A stretch of 64,000 bases of DNA, taken from the NCBI RefSeq assembly GCF_021401135.1, contig NZ_JACBFO010000003.1, positions 124,001 through 188,000 of the forward strand, written 5' to 3'. Made by a program: the position numbers and the translations under genes. Source of the DNA: Azonexus sp. R2A61. Lineage in GTDB: Bacteria; Pseudomonadota; Gammaproteobacteria; Burkholderiales; Rhodocyclaceae. The notes beneath the pieces are model-generated. The model worked only from the letters and a program-made list of their open reading frames with translations, was not told where the DNA came from and searched no databases. Below, piece after piece: positions 16,311 to 25,629 of this stretch; the stretch's first letter is position 1, and each line of letters starts with the position of its first letter.

Positions 16311-18710
16311 TTGAACAAACTGATCGTCAGAAAAGCCGCCGTGCTCGGTGCCGGTGTGATGGGCGCGCAGATCGCCGCCCATCTCGCCAACGCCGGTGTC
16401 CCGGTCGTGCTGTTCGATCTGCCGGCCCGCGAAGGCGAGCGCAACGGCATCGTCAACAAGGCCCTGGACGGCCTGAAGAAGCTCGACCCGACGCCGCTGG
16501 CGCGCAAGTCGGTGCTCAAGCACATCGATGCCGCCAACTACGACGAGCACCTGCCGCTGCTCGCCGACTGCGACCTGGTCATCGAAGCCATCGCCGAGCG
16601 CATGGACTGGAAGACCGATCTCTACGCCAAGATCGCCCCGCACCTGTCGGCCACCGCCGTCGTCGCCTCGAACACCTCCGGCCTGTCGATGAACGCCCTG
16701 GCCGAGGCCCTGCCGGCCGCGCTGCGCCCGCGCTTCTGCGGCATCCACTTCTTCAATCCGCCGCGCTACATGCATCTGGTCGAAGTGATCGCCACGCGCG
16801 GCACCGACGCCGCCACGCTGAACGCGCTGGAAACCTGGCTGACCTCGCGCCTCGGCAAGGGCGTCATCCGCGCGCTGGACACGCCGAACTTCGTCGCCAA
16901 CCGCATCGGCGTCTTCTCCATCCTTGCCGTGATGCACCACACGCAGGCCTTCGGCCTCGGCTTCGACACGGTCGACGCGCTGACCGGCCCGAAAATCGGC
17001 CGCCCGAAGAGCGCCACCTACCGCACCGCCGACGTGGTCGGCCTGGACACGCTGGCGCACGTCGTCAAGACCATGCAGGACACGCTGCCTGGCGACGCCT
17101 GGCACGCCCACTTCAAGGTGCCGGCCTGGCTGAGCCTGCTGATCGAGAAGGGCGCCCTGGGCCAGAAGACCCGCTGCGGTATCTTCCGCAAGCAAGGCAA
17201 GGAAATCCAGGTGCTCGACCTGGCCGCACAGGATTACCGCGCCTCGGCCGGCGAAGTCGCCGAGGAAGTCGCGGCGATTCTGAAGATCAAGCATCCGGCC
17301 GAGAAATTCGCCGCGCTGCGCGCCTCCGCCCATCCGCAGGCGCAGTTCCTGTGGGCCATCTTCCGCGACGTCTTCCACTACTGCGCCGTGCAGCTCGAAA
17401 ACGTCGCCGACAACGCCCGCGACCTCGATCTGGCCATGCGCTGGGGCTTCGGCTGGGCGCAGGGGCCGTTCGAGACCTGGCAGGCCGCCGGCTGGGCCGA
17501 CATCGCCCAGGCCGTCGCCGCCGACATCGCCGCCGGCAAGTCCATGGCCGCCGTGCCGCTGCCCGCCTGGGCGCTGGAAGCCGGACGCAACGGCGTGCAC
17601 AGCGCCGAAGGCTCCTACTCCGCCAGCAAGAACACTTACGTGCCGCGCTCGACGCTGCCGGTCTATCAGCGCCAGCTCTTCCCCGAGCGCGTGCTCGGCG
17701 AGACGGCGGCCGGCCCGGCGCAATCCGGCGAGACGCTGTTCGAGAACGAGGGCGTGCGCCTGTGGCGTCTGCCGACGGTCGACGCCGGCATCGGCATCCT
17801 TTCCTTCAAGTCGAAGATGCACACCATCGGCGACGAGGTGCTGGACGGCGTGATCGCCGCCGTGCGCCAGGCCGAGGGCACGCTGGACGGCGTCGTCGTC
17901 TGGCACGAAGCGCCCTTCGCCGTCGGTGCCAACCTGCAGCAAGTCTCGGAAGCCATCGCGGCCGGCCGTTTCGACCTGCTGGAGCAGACCGTGGAGAAAT
18001 TCCAGCGCGCCTCGCAGACGCTGAAGTATGCACAGGTGCCGGTGGTCGCGGCGGTGCAAGGCATGGCCCTGGGCGGCGGCTGCGAGTTCGTCATGCACGC
18101 CGCCAAGCGCGTGCTGGCGCTGGAGAGCTACGTCGGGCTGGTCGAGGCCGGCGTCGGGCTGATCCCGGCCGGCGGCGGCTGCAAGGAATTCGCCGTGCGC
18201 GCCGCCGACTGGGCCGCGCAATCGGCGACGCCGGGCGAGGTGTTCAACTTCCTGCAGCCGGCCTTCCAGACCATCGCCATGGCCAAGGTGGCCAAGAGCG
18301 CGCACGAAACCATCGATTTCGGCTTCGCCAAGCCGACCGATACCGTGCTGTTCAACGCCCACGAGCTGCTCTTCGTCGCCATCCGCGAAGCCCGCGCGCT
18401 GGCCGAGGCCGGCTACGCGCCGCCGCAATTGGCGCGCGCCGTGCCGGTGGCCGGCAAGACCGGCATCGCCACCTTCGAGATGATGCTGGTGAACATGAAG
18501 GAAGGCGGCATGATCTCCGCGCACGACTATCTGGTCGCCAAGTCAGCCGCCATCGCGCTGTGCGGCGGCGAGGTCGAGACCGGCAGCCTGGTCGACGAGG
18601 AATGGCTGATCACCGTCGAGCGCCGCCTGTTCGTCGAGCTGTTGAAGAACCCGCTGACCCAGGCCCGCATCAAGCACATGCTGGACACCGGCAAGCCCTT
18701 GCGCAACTGA
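16311..18710 (+). CDS. FadN-like 3-hydroxyacyl-CoA dehydrogenase/enoyl-CoA hydratase
   Basis: A 799-residue multifunctional beta-oxidation enzyme in which the order is reversed compared with FadB/FadJ. The NAD-binding dehydrogenase comes first (VLGAGVMGAQIAAHLANAG at residues 10-28; CGIHFFNPPRYMHLVEV; FVANRIGVFS). A C-terminal crotonase domain follows (VQGMALGGGCEFVMHAAK, about residue 580). This layout and length match the Bacillus FadN (YusL) class, not enterobacterial FadB. It starts with TTG at 16311, supported by GGAG at 16300-16303 and no in-frame ATG nearby. It heads an operon with a FadA-type thiolase 18 bases downstream. Confidence 0.9.
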   Translation: MNKLIVRKAAVLGAGVMGAQIAAHLANAGVPVVLFDLPAREGERNGIVNKALDGLKKLDPTPLARKSVLKHIDAANYDEHLPLLADCDLVIEAIAERMDWKTDLYAKIAPHLSATAVVASNTSGLSMNALAEALPAALRPRFCGIHFFNPPRYMHLVEVIATRGTDAATLNALETWLTSRLGKGVIRALDTPNFVANRIGVFSILAVMHHTQAFGLGFDTVDALTGPKIGRPKSATYRTADVVGLDTLAHVVKTMQDTLPGDAWHAHFKVPAWLSLLIEKGALGQKTRCGIFRKQGKEIQVLDLAAQDYRASAGEVAEEVAAILKIKHPAEKFAALRASAHPQAQFLWAIFRDVFHYCAVQLENVADNARDLDLAMRWGFGWAQGPFETWQAAGWADIAQAVAADIAAGKSMAAVPLPAWALEAGRNGVHSAEGSYSASKNTYVPRSTLPVYQRQLFPERVLGETAAGPAQSGETLFENEGVRLWRLPTVDAGIGILSFKSKMHTIGDEVLDGVIAAVRQAEGTLDGVVVWHEAPFAVGANLQQVSEAIAAGRFDLLEQTVEKFQRASQTLKYAQVPVVAAVQGMALGGGCEFVMHAAKRVLALESYVGLVEAGVGLIPAGGGCKEFAVRAADWAAQSATPGEVFNFLQPAFQTIAMAKVAKSAHETIDFGFAKPTDTVLFNAHELLFVAIREARALAEAGYAPPQLARAVPVAGKTGIATFEMMLVNMKEGGMISAHDYLVAKSAAIALCGGEVETGSLVDEEWLITVERRLFVELLKNPLTQARIKHMLDTGKPLRN

Positions 18711-18728
18711 CCGGACGAGGAGACAAAA

Positions 18729-19925
18729 ATGAGCAAACAGATTCAAGACGCCTACATCGTCGCCGCCACCCGCCTGCCGGTGGCCAAGAAGAACGGCGCT
18801 TTCAAGCACGTGCGGCCGGACGACATGCTGGCCCACGCCATCCGCTCGGTCGTCGCGCAGGTGCCGGGCATCGATCCGGCGCGCATCGGCGATGTCATCG
18901 TCGGCTGCGCCATGCCGGAAGCTGAGCAGGGCATGAACGTCGCCCGCATCGGCGCGCTGCTGGCCGGCCTGCCGATCACCGTCCCGGGGCTGACGATCAA
19001 CCGCTTCTGCTCGTCCGGCGTGCAGGCGGTGGCCGACGCCGCCAACCAGATCCGCCTGGGCCTGGCCGACGTGATGATCGCCGCCGGCACCGAGTCGATG
19101 ACCATCATGCCGCAGATGATGGGCAACAAGATGGCGATGAACCCGGCTTTCTTCACCGACGAGCACGTCGCCATCGCCTACGGCATGGGCCTGACCGCCG
19201 AGAAGGTCGCGCAGCAGTGGCAGATTTCGCGCGAGGACCAGGACGCCTTCGCCGTCGAATCGCACCGCCGCGCCAGCGCCGCCATCGCCGCCGGTCACTT
19301 CAAGGCCGAGATTTCGCCCTATACGGTGCGCGCCAGCCTGCCCGACCTGAACAGCGGCGTCGTGCGCCTCGCCGAACGTCTGGTCGAAAACGACGAAGGC
19401 CCGCGCCCGGACTCCAGCCTGGAGAAGCTCGCCAAGCTGAAGCCGGTGTTCAACGTGCGCGGCTCGGTGACGGCCGGCAATTCCTCGCAGATGTCGGACG
19501 GCGCCGGGGCGGTGATGCTGGTCTCGGAAAAGGTGCTCAAGGAGCACAACCTGACGCCGCTCGCCCGTTTCGCCGGCTATGCCGTCGGCGGCGTCGCGCC
19601 GGAGATCATGGGCATCGGCCCGATCGCGGCGATTCCGAAGGTGCTGGCGCAGGTCGGCATCAGCCAGGACGACCTCGACTGGATCGAGCTCAACGAAGCC
19701 TTCGCCGCGCAGTCGCTGGCGGTGATCCGCGAGCTGGGCCTGAATCCGCAGAAGATCAATCCGCTGGGCGGCGCCATCGCCCTCGGCCACCCGCTCGGCG
19801 CCACCGGCGCGATCCGCACGGCGACCGTGGTGCATGGCCTGCAGCGCACCGGCGGCAAGTACGGCATGGTGACCATGTGCATCGGCACCGGCATGGGCGC
19901 CGCCGGCATTTTCGAGCGGGTCTGA
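18729..19925 (+). CDS. fadA: 3-ketoacyl-CoA thiolase (FadA-type)
   Basis: 398-residue thiolase that cleaves 3-ketoacyl-CoA to acetyl-CoA. The nucleophilic Cys is in NRFCSSGVQAV near residue 93. NEAFAAQSLA, GHPLGATGAIR and CIGTGMGAAGIF complete the catalytic set. The ATG follows GAGGAGACAAAA. It is directly downstream of the FadN-like gene, so the two should form a trifunctional-like complex. This gives the locus a second thiolase in addition to the FadI-like one. A biosynthetic acetoacetyl-CoA thiolase is less likely because of the operon partner. Confidence 0.9.
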   Translation: MSKQIQDAYIVAATRLPVAKKNGAFKHVRPDDMLAHAIRSVVAQVPGIDPARIGDVIVGCAMPEAEQGMNVARIGALLAGLPITVPGLTINRFCSSGVQAVADAANQIRLGLADVMIAAGTESMTIMPQMMGNKMAMNPAFFTDEHVAIAYGMGLTAEKVAQQWQISREDQDAFAVESHRRASAAIAAGHFKAEISPYTVRASLPDLNSGVVRLAERLVENDEGPRPDSSLEKLAKLKPVFNVRGSVTAGNSSQMSDGAGAVMLVSEKVLKEHNLTPLARFAGYAVGGVAPEIMGIGPIAAIPKVLAQVGISQDDLDWIELNEAFAAQSLAVIRELGLNPQKINPLGGAIALGHPLGATGAIRTATVVHGLQRTGGKYGMVTMCIGTGMGAAGIFERV

Positions 19926-19964
19926 GGATGCGCGGGCCGGTGTTCCGGAAAAATGGCCGAATGC

Positions 19965-19978
19965 TGCGGTCGACCGCA
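19965..19978. repeat. GGTCGACC palindrome, copy 4
   Basis: Perfect TGCGGTCGACCGCA in the gap between fadA and the DUF4442 gene. Confidence 0.65.
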
Positions 19979-20022
19979 GGATCGGCGATGTTTTCCGGCG
20001 TCCGTCGTTTGGCGGAGGCGGT

Positions 20023-20538
20023 GTGAAACCCGCCTGGCTGGCAAAGCTCTCGCCGGCCTGGCGCGCCCGCATGGTGCGCCTGGGCTTCAACCTGCATCCG
20101 GCCTTTCGCGGCACCGGCGGGCGGGTCGTGCACGTGGCGCGCGACCTGCGCCACATCCGCGTCGCCCTGCCGCTGTCGTGGAAGACGAAGAACATCGTCG
20201 GCTCGCTGTACGGCGGCTCGCTGTTCGCCATCACCGACGGCGCGCATCCGATGATGCTGATGGCGGCGCTCGGCGACGGCTACATCGTCTGGGACAAGGC
20301 AGCCAGCATCCGCTACCGCAAGCCCGGCTACAGCACGCTGTTCGCCGATTTCAGGCTGACCGACGAGACGCTGATCGACATCCGCCGCGCCTTGCTCGAA
20401 TGTCCGGAGCTTGAGCGGACTTTTACGGTCGAACTGAAGGACATCCACGGCACGGTCCATACCGTCGTTGAACGGACCGTCTATATCGCTGAAAAAAATC
20501 ACTACCGGCAAAAGACCGGTGGAGGAGACAAACCATGA
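20023..20538 (+). CDS. DUF4442 hotdog-fold thioesterase-like protein
   Basis: 171 residues with the pattern of DUF4442, a hotdog-fold relative of acyl-CoA thioesterases (PaaI-like). Visible features are the basic N-terminal helix, VALPLSWKTKNIVGSLYGGS, then LFAITDGAHPMMLMAAL as the hotdog central helix, and strands DKAASIRYRKPG and FTVELKDIHG. A role in trimming or handling acyl-CoA in beta-oxidation is inferred from the operon. It starts with GTG 20023 after GGAGG (20014-20018). Its stop overlaps the next ATG (ATGA), so the two are translationally coupled. Confidence 0.75.
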   Translation: MKPAWLAKLSPAWRARMVRLGFNLHPAFRGTGGRVVHVARDLRHIRVALPLSWKTKNIVGSLYGGSLFAITDGAHPMMLMAALGDGYIVWDKAASIRYRKPGYSTLFADFRLTDETLIDIRRALLECPELERTFTVELKDIHGTVHTVVERTVYIAEKNHYRQKTGGGDKP

Positions 20539-21122
20539 TTGCATCCCATACCGTCCGCCGCGCCGCCTTGCTGGCGGCCTTGCTCGCCGTACCCGGACTG
20601 CAGGCGGCGGAAGTCGCCGGCGTCCGCGTGCCCGACGTGCAGCGTGTCGGCGACCGCGAACTGCTGCTCAACGGCGCCGGCCTGCGCAGCAAGTTGTTCA
20701 TCAAGGTCTATGTCGGCGCGCTCTACGTCGAGCGCAAGGCCGCGTCGCCGGAAGCCTTGCTCGACGGCGCCGGCCCGCGCCGGATGAGCCTGCGCCTGTT
20801 GCGCGACCTCGATGCCGGCAGCCTGCAGTCGGCGCTCGCCGACGGCCTGCGCGACAACCACACGCCGGCCCAGCTGGCGGCGATCCAGCCGCAGGCCGAC
20901 GCCCTGGCGGCTATCATGAAGGGCATCGGCCAGGCCCGCGAGGGCGACATCATCGCCCTCGATTTTCCGGGCGACGGCGTTGCCGTCTCGGTCAACGGGC
21001 AGGCGCGCGGCGAGGTGCGCGACGCGAAGCACGGCGCCGCGTTTGCCCGGGCGCTGCTCAAGGTCTGGCTCGGCGACAAGCCGGCGGATGCCTCGCTCAA
21101 GAAGGCACTGCTCGGTCAATAA
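20535..21122 (+). CDS. Secreted chalcone-isomerase-like protein
   Basis: 195 residues with a Sec signal peptide (RRAALLAALLAVPGLQA then AEVAG). The mature part matches the bacterial chalcone-isomerase-like fold (Chalcone_3 family): RSKLFIKVYVGALYVER, then a helical middle, then GDIIALDFPGDGVAVSVNG and the C-terminal AFARALLKVWLGDKPAD. Plant members of this fold include fatty-acid-binding proteins as well as true chalcone isomerases. The position between a hotdog protein and fadD suggests a periplasmic fatty-acid-related role. No flavonoid pathway is present. The ATG follows GGAGGAGACAAACC and overlaps the upstream stop. Confidence 0.75.
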   Translation: MIASHTVRRAALLAALLAVPGLQAAEVAGVRVPDVQRVGDRELLLNGAGLRSKLFIKVYVGALYVERKAASPEALLDGAGPRRMSLRLLRDLDAGSLQSALADGLRDNHTPAQLAAIQPQADALAAIMKGIGQAREGDIIALDFPGDGVAVSVNGQARGEVRDAKHGAAFARALLKVWLGDKPADASLKKALLGQ

Positions 21123-21144
21123 AAACCATCAGGAGGAGACAATC

Positions 21145-22806
21145 ATGGACAGGATCTGGCTGAAGAGTTACCCGCAGGGCGTACCGTCCGACATCGACAT
21201 CGAGCACATTCCGTCGCTCGTCGCGCTGTTCGAGGACGCCTGCCGCAAGTACGCCGACAAGGTCGCCTACATCAGCATGGGCAAGGAAATGACCTACCGG
21301 CAGCTCGACGAGGACAGCCGGGCCTTTGCCGGCTGGCTGCAATCGCTCGGCCTGCAGAAGGGCGAGCGCGTCGCGCTGATGATGCCCAACCTGCTGCAGT
21401 ATCCGGTGGCGCTGTTCGGCACGCTGCGTGCCGGCTGCGTGGTGGTCAATTGCAACCCGTTGTACACGCCGCGCGAACTGGAGCACCAGTTGAAGGATTC
21501 GGGGGCGACGGCGATCGTCATCGTCGAGAACTTTGCCGCGACCTTGCAGCAAGTGATCGGGCATACCGCGCTGAAGCACGTCGTCGTCACGCCGCTGGGC
21601 GAAATGCTCGGGGCGCTGAAGGGCACGCTGGTCAATCTGGCGGTGCGCCACGTCAAGAAGATGGTGCCGGCCTGGAGCCTGCCGGGCAGCCTGCGCTTCA
21701 ACGCCGCGCTGGCCGCCGGCCGGGCGCATGGCTGGAAGCGGGTGGCGCTGGACCGCGACGACATCGCCTTCCTGCAATACACCGGCGGTACGACCGGCGT
21801 CTCCAAGGGCGCCATGCTGACGCATGCCAACATCGCCTCCAACGTCGTCCAGGCGCATGCCTGGATTTCGCCGGTGGTGCGCGAGGGGCAGGAACTGATC
21901 GTCACCGCCTTGCCGCTGTATCACATCTTCGCGCTGACGGCGAACTGCCTGACCTTCCTGATGATCGGCGCGAAGAACCTGCTGATCGTCAATCCGCGCG
22001 ACATCCCCGGCTTCGTCAAGGAATGGGCCAAATACCCGGTGACCGTGGTGACCGGCGTCAACACGCTGTTCAACGCGCTGCTCAACAACGACGATTTCCA
22101 CAAACTGGATTTCTCGACCATGCGCGTCACGCTCGGCGGCGGCATGGCGGTGCAGGCGCCGGTCGCCGAGCGCTGGCTGCAGACCACCGGCGTACCGTTG
22201 CTGCAGGCTTACGGGCTGACCGAAACCAGCCCGGCGGCGACGATCAATCCGCTCGACATGCACGAGTTCAACGGCGCCATCGGCCTGCCGATCTCGTCGA
22301 CCGAAATCGTCATCCGCGACGACGACGGCATCGACGTGCCCGGCCGCCAGGTCGGCGAAATCTGCATTCGCGGGCCGCAGGTCATGAAGGGCTACTGGAA
22401 CCGTCCCGGCGAAACCGAGAATGCCTTCCATCCGGATGGCTACCTGCGCACCGGCGACATGGGCTACATCGACGAAAACGGCTTTGTTTTCCTGGTCGAC
22501 CGCAAGAAGGACATGATCCTGGTGTCTGGCTTCAACGTCTATCCGAACGAGGTCGAGGAAGCCGTCGCGATGCATCCGGGGGTGATCGATGTGGCGGCCA
22601 TCGGCGTGCCCGACGAGCGCTCCGGCGAGGCGGTGAAGATTTTCGTCGTGCGCAAGGACCCGCGGGTTACCGAACAGGATCTGATCGAGCACTGCCGCGG
22701 CCTGCTGACCGGCTACAAGATTCCCAGACACGTCGAATTCCGCGACGACCTGCCGCGTACCAACGTCGGCAAGATCCTGCGTCGCGCTTTGAAGGAGCAA
22801 GGCTGA
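21145..22806 (+). CDS. fadD: Long-chain fatty-acid-CoA ligase FadD
   Basis: ATP-dependent activation of imported fatty acids to acyl-CoA. It is 553 residues, close to E. coli FadD (561). The AMP-binding P-loop YTGGTTGVSKGAML lies near residue 211 and QAYGLTETSP near 355. YLRTGDMGYIDENGFVFLVD and the C-terminal hinge RKKDMILVSGFNVYPNEVE follow, with the catalytic Lys in TNVGKILRRALKE. The ATG at 21145 follows AGGAGGAGACAATC; the frame extends further upstream only through the previous gene. The stop shares one base with the next ATG. Confidence 0.93.
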   Translation: MDRIWLKSYPQGVPSDIDIEHIPSLVALFEDACRKYADKVAYISMGKEMTYRQLDEDSRAFAGWLQSLGLQKGERVALMMPNLLQYPVALFGTLRAGCVVVNCNPLYTPRELEHQLKDSGATAIVIVENFAATLQQVIGHTALKHVVVTPLGEMLGALKGTLVNLAVRHVKKMVPAWSLPGSLRFNAALAAGRAHGWKRVALDRDDIAFLQYTGGTTGVSKGAMLTHANIASNVVQAHAWISPVVREGQELIVTALPLYHIFALTANCLTFLMIGAKNLLIVNPRDIPGFVKEWAKYPVTVVTGVNTLFNALLNNDDFHKLDFSTMRVTLGGGMAVQAPVAERWLQTTGVPLLQAYGLTETSPAATINPLDMHEFNGAIGLPISSTEIVIRDDDGIDVPGRQVGEICIRGPQVMKGYWNRPGETENAFHPDGYLRTGDMGYIDENGFVFLVDRKKDMILVSGFNVYPNEVEEAVAMHPGVIDVAAIGVPDERSGEAVKIFVVRKDPRVTEQDLIEHCRGLLTGYKIPRHVEFRDDLPRTNVGKILRRALKEQG

Positions 22807-23759
22807 TGCCGATTCCCACCTCGTTGAACCGCAATCTCCGCCTGCCGGTGATCTGCGCGCCGATGTTCATCGTTTCCAATCCCGACCTGGTGATCGCCCA
22901 GTGCAAGAGCGGCGTCATCGGTTCGTTTCCGGCGCTCAACGCGCGTCCGGCCGACCTGCTCGACGACTGGCTGCTGCGCATCAAGCGCGAGCTGGCAGCC
23001 GATCCGGCGGCTGCGCCGTTCGCGGTCAACCAGATCATCCACGCCTCGAACACCCGGCTGGAGCACGACATGGCGCTGTGCGTGAAGCACGAGGTGCCGC
23101 TGATCATCACCAGCCTGTCGGCGCCGACCGAAATCGTGCCGGCGGTGCACGCCTACGGCGGCCAGGTCTTCCATGACGTGATCTCGGTGCGCCATGCCGA
23201 GAAGGCCATCGAAGCCGGCGTGGACGGCCTGATCCTGGTCTGCGCCGGGGCCGGCGGCCATGCCGGCACCTTGAGTCCGTTCGCGCTGGTCGGCGAGATT
23301 CGCAAGTTCTGGGACGGCCCGATCGCGCTGTCCGGCGCCATCGCCAACGGCGATGCGATCCTCGCCGCGCAGGCGATGGGCGCCGATTTCGCCTACATCG
23401 GCACGCGCTTCATCGCCACCGACGAAGCCAACGCGGTGCCGGAATACAAGCAGGCGCTGGTCGACGCGGCTGCGGTCGACGTGGTGTACACGCCTTATTT
23501 CACCGGCGTACACGGCAATTACCTGAAGCGGAGCATCGTCGCCGCCGGCCTCGATCCGGCCAACCTGCCGCAGCGCGACAAGTCGGCGATGAATTTCGGC
23601 GCGGCTGCCGACGCCGGGCCGAAAGCCTGGAAGGATATCTGGGGCGCCGGTCAGGGCGTCGGCCGGATCGACGACGTTCGACCGGCGGCCGAGGTGATTG
23701 CGCAACTGGGCCGCGAATACGCCGCGGCACGCAGCCGGCTTGGCGCTGCCGCCTTCTAG
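22806..23759 (+). CDS. Nitronate monooxygenase-like FMN protein
   Basis: 317-residue FMN-binding TIM-barrel protein of the nitronate monooxygenase/2-nitropropane dioxygenase family. It starts NLRLPVICAPMFIVSNPDLV. FMN-site blocks are LILVCAGAGGHAGTLSPFAL and ALSGAIANGDAILAAQAMGA, and the AGGHAG catalytic-loop His is present. IGTRFIATDEANA is also typical. In fatty-acid loci such proteins are often annotated as nitronate monooxygenase, but the physiological substrate is unclear. Relatives include 2-enoyl reductases. The start overlaps the fadD stop by one base, giving tight operon coupling. Confidence 0.82.
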   Translation: MPIPTSLNRNLRLPVICAPMFIVSNPDLVIAQCKSGVIGSFPALNARPADLLDDWLLRIKRELAADPAAAPFAVNQIIHASNTRLEHDMALCVKHEVPLIITSLSAPTEIVPAVHAYGGQVFHDVISVRHAEKAIEAGVDGLILVCAGAGGHAGTLSPFALVGEIRKFWDGPIALSGAIANGDAILAAQAMGADFAYIGTRFIATDEANAVPEYKQALVDAAAVDVVYTPYFTGVHGNYLKRSIVAAGLDPANLPQRDKSAMNFGAAADAGPKAWKDIWGAGQGVGRIDDVRPAAEVIAQLGREYAAARSRLGAAAF

Positions 23760-23778
23760 TCGCTTTTTCCCGCATTTC

Positions 23779-23792
23779 CGCGGTCGACCGCA
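23779..23792. repeat. GGTCGACC palindrome, copy 5
   Basis: CGCGGTCGACCGCA in the 62-base gap before the second acyl-CoA dehydrogenase. Confidence 0.6.
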
Positions 23793-23821
23793 AAAAACAG
23801 CAAAAAAACAGGAGACAAACC

Positions 23822-25606
23822 ATGGATCACTACATTGCCCCGGTGCGCGACATGCGCTTCGTCATGGATGAAATCGCCGGCCTGCCGGAGATCGCCGCGC
23901 TGCCAGCCTATGCGGAGGCGACGCCGGACGTTGCCGACGCCGTGCTCGACGAAGCGGCCAAATTCACCGGCGAAGTGCTGGCACCGCTCAACCGCGTCGG
24001 CGACCGCGCCGGCTGCACGCTCGGCGCCGACGGCGTACGCACGCCGGCCGGCTGGAAGGAAGCCTATCGCGCCTTCCGCGAAGCCGGCTGGAACGGCATC
24101 ACCACCTCGCCCGAATTCGGCGGCCAGGGCCTGCCGGATGCGCTGGGCATCGCCGTCAAGGAAATGGTTTGCTCGGCCAACCTGGCCTTCTCGATCGGCC
24201 CGCTGCTGACCACCGGCGCCATCGAGGCGCTGCTCACCTGCGCCAGCGACGAACTGAAGGCGATCTACCTGGAAAAGATGGTGTCCGGCGAGTGGACCGG
24301 CACGATGAACCTGACCGAACCGCAGGCCGGCTCCGACCTGGCGCTGATCCGCTCGCGCGCCGAGCCGCAGGCCGACGGCAGCTACAAGGTGTTCGGCCAG
24401 AAGATCTTCATCAGCTACGGCGACCACGACATGACTGACAACATCGTGCATCTGGTGCTCGCCCGCCTGCCGGACGCGCCGCCGGGCGTGAAGGGCATCT
24501 CGATGTTCCTGGTGCCGAAATTCCTGGTCAATGCCGACGGCTCGCTCGGCGCGCGCAACGACGCGCACTGCGTGTCGCTCGAACACAAGCTCGGCATCCA
24601 CGCCAGCCCGACCTGCGTGATGGCCTACGGCGACCACGGCGGCGCCACCGGCTGGCTGCTCGGTGAAGCCAACCGCGGGCTGGAGTACATGTTCATCATG
24701 ATGAACGAGGCGCGCCTCGGCGTCGGCCTGCAGGGCGTTGCGCTCGGCGAGCGCGCCTACCAGCAGGCGCTGGCCTACGCCCGCGAGCGCCAGCAGGGGC
24801 GCGACGCGCTGACCGGCGAGGCGCTGGTCACGCTCGATCGCCACCCGGACATCCGGCGCATGCTGATGAGCATGAAATCGCGCGTCGAAGCCTGCCGCGC
24901 GATGACCTACACCACCGCCGGCCTGCTCGACCGGGCGCATGCGGTCGACGACCCGGAAGCGGCAAAAAGCGCGCTCTACCTGGCCGAATTCCTGATCCCC
25001 ATCGTCAAGGCCGGCAGCACCGAAATGGGCATCGAGGTCACCTCGCTCGGCATCCAGATTCACGGCGGCATGGGCTTCATCGAGGAAACCGGCGCCGCGC
25101 AGCACTGGCGCGACGCGCGCATCACCACGATCTACGAAGGCACCACCGGCATCCAGGCCAACGACCTGCTGTTCCGCAAACTGATGCGCGACCAGGGCGC
25201 CACCGCACGCCGGCTGTTCGCCGACATCCACGCCACCGTCAAGACGCTGGCCGCGGCCGACAACGCCGACCTGCAGGCCATCGCCGGCAAACTCGGCCCG
25301 GCGCTGCAGGCCTGGATCGGCGCCACCGAATGGCTGGCGGCCAATGCCAAAAACGACCTGTCCGGCGTGTTGACCGCAGCCGTGCCGTACCTGAACCTGG
25401 CGGTCACCGTCTGCGGCGGCTGGCTGATGGGCAAATCGGCGCTGGCCGCCGCCGGGCAACTGGCGAGCGGCAGCAGCGATCCCTTCTACCGCGCCAAGCT
25501 GGCCAGCGCCCGTTTCTACGCCGAGCAGCAGTTGCCGTTCGCCGCCGCCCATGCCGCCAGTGTGCGCGCCGGCGATGCCGGCCTGCTGACCGCCGACCTG
25601 TTCTGA
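23822..25606 (+). CDS. Acyl-CoA dehydrogenase (DmdC-like, long form)
   Basis: 594-residue flavoprotein dehydrogenase, a different class from FadE. It has the short N-terminal extension (YIAPVRDMRFVMDEIAGL) of the DmdC/long-form family. The core shows MNLTEPQAGSDLALIRSRA, FISYGDHD and SLEHKLGIHASPTCVMAYG. The hallmark QIHGGMGFIEETGAAQHWRD and ITTIYEGTTGIQANDLLFRK are followed by an acyl-CoA dehydrogenase C-terminal helical domain. Substrate may be medium- or short-chain acyl-CoA. The methylmercaptopropionyl-CoA role of DmdC cannot be assumed. The ATG follows CAGGAGACAAACC. A strong terminator follows, ending the fad locus. Confidence 0.85.
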   Translation: MDHYIAPVRDMRFVMDEIAGLPEIAALPAYAEATPDVADAVLDEAAKFTGEVLAPLNRVGDRAGCTLGADGVRTPAGWKEAYRAFREAGWNGITTSPEFGGQGLPDALGIAVKEMVCSANLAFSIGPLLTTGAIEALLTCASDELKAIYLEKMVSGEWTGTMNLTEPQAGSDLALIRSRAEPQADGSYKVFGQKIFISYGDHDMTDNIVHLVLARLPDAPPGVKGISMFLVPKFLVNADGSLGARNDAHCVSLEHKLGIHASPTCVMAYGDHGGATGWLLGEANRGLEYMFIMMNEARLGVGLQGVALGERAYQQALAYARERQQGRDALTGEALVTLDRHPDIRRMLMSMKSRVEACRAMTYTTAGLLDRAHAVDDPEAAKSALYLAEFLIPIVKAGSTEMGIEVTSLGIQIHGGMGFIEETGAAQHWRDARITTIYEGTTGIQANDLLFRKLMRDQGATARRLFADIHATVKTLAAADNADLQAIAGKLGPALQAWIGATEWLAANAKNDLSGVLTAAVPYLNLAVTVCGGWLMGKSALAAAGQLASGSSDPFYRAKLASARFYAEQQLPFAAAHAASVRAGDAGLLTADLF

Positions 25607-25629
25607 CGATTCGCGCCGGCCTTGTTATG

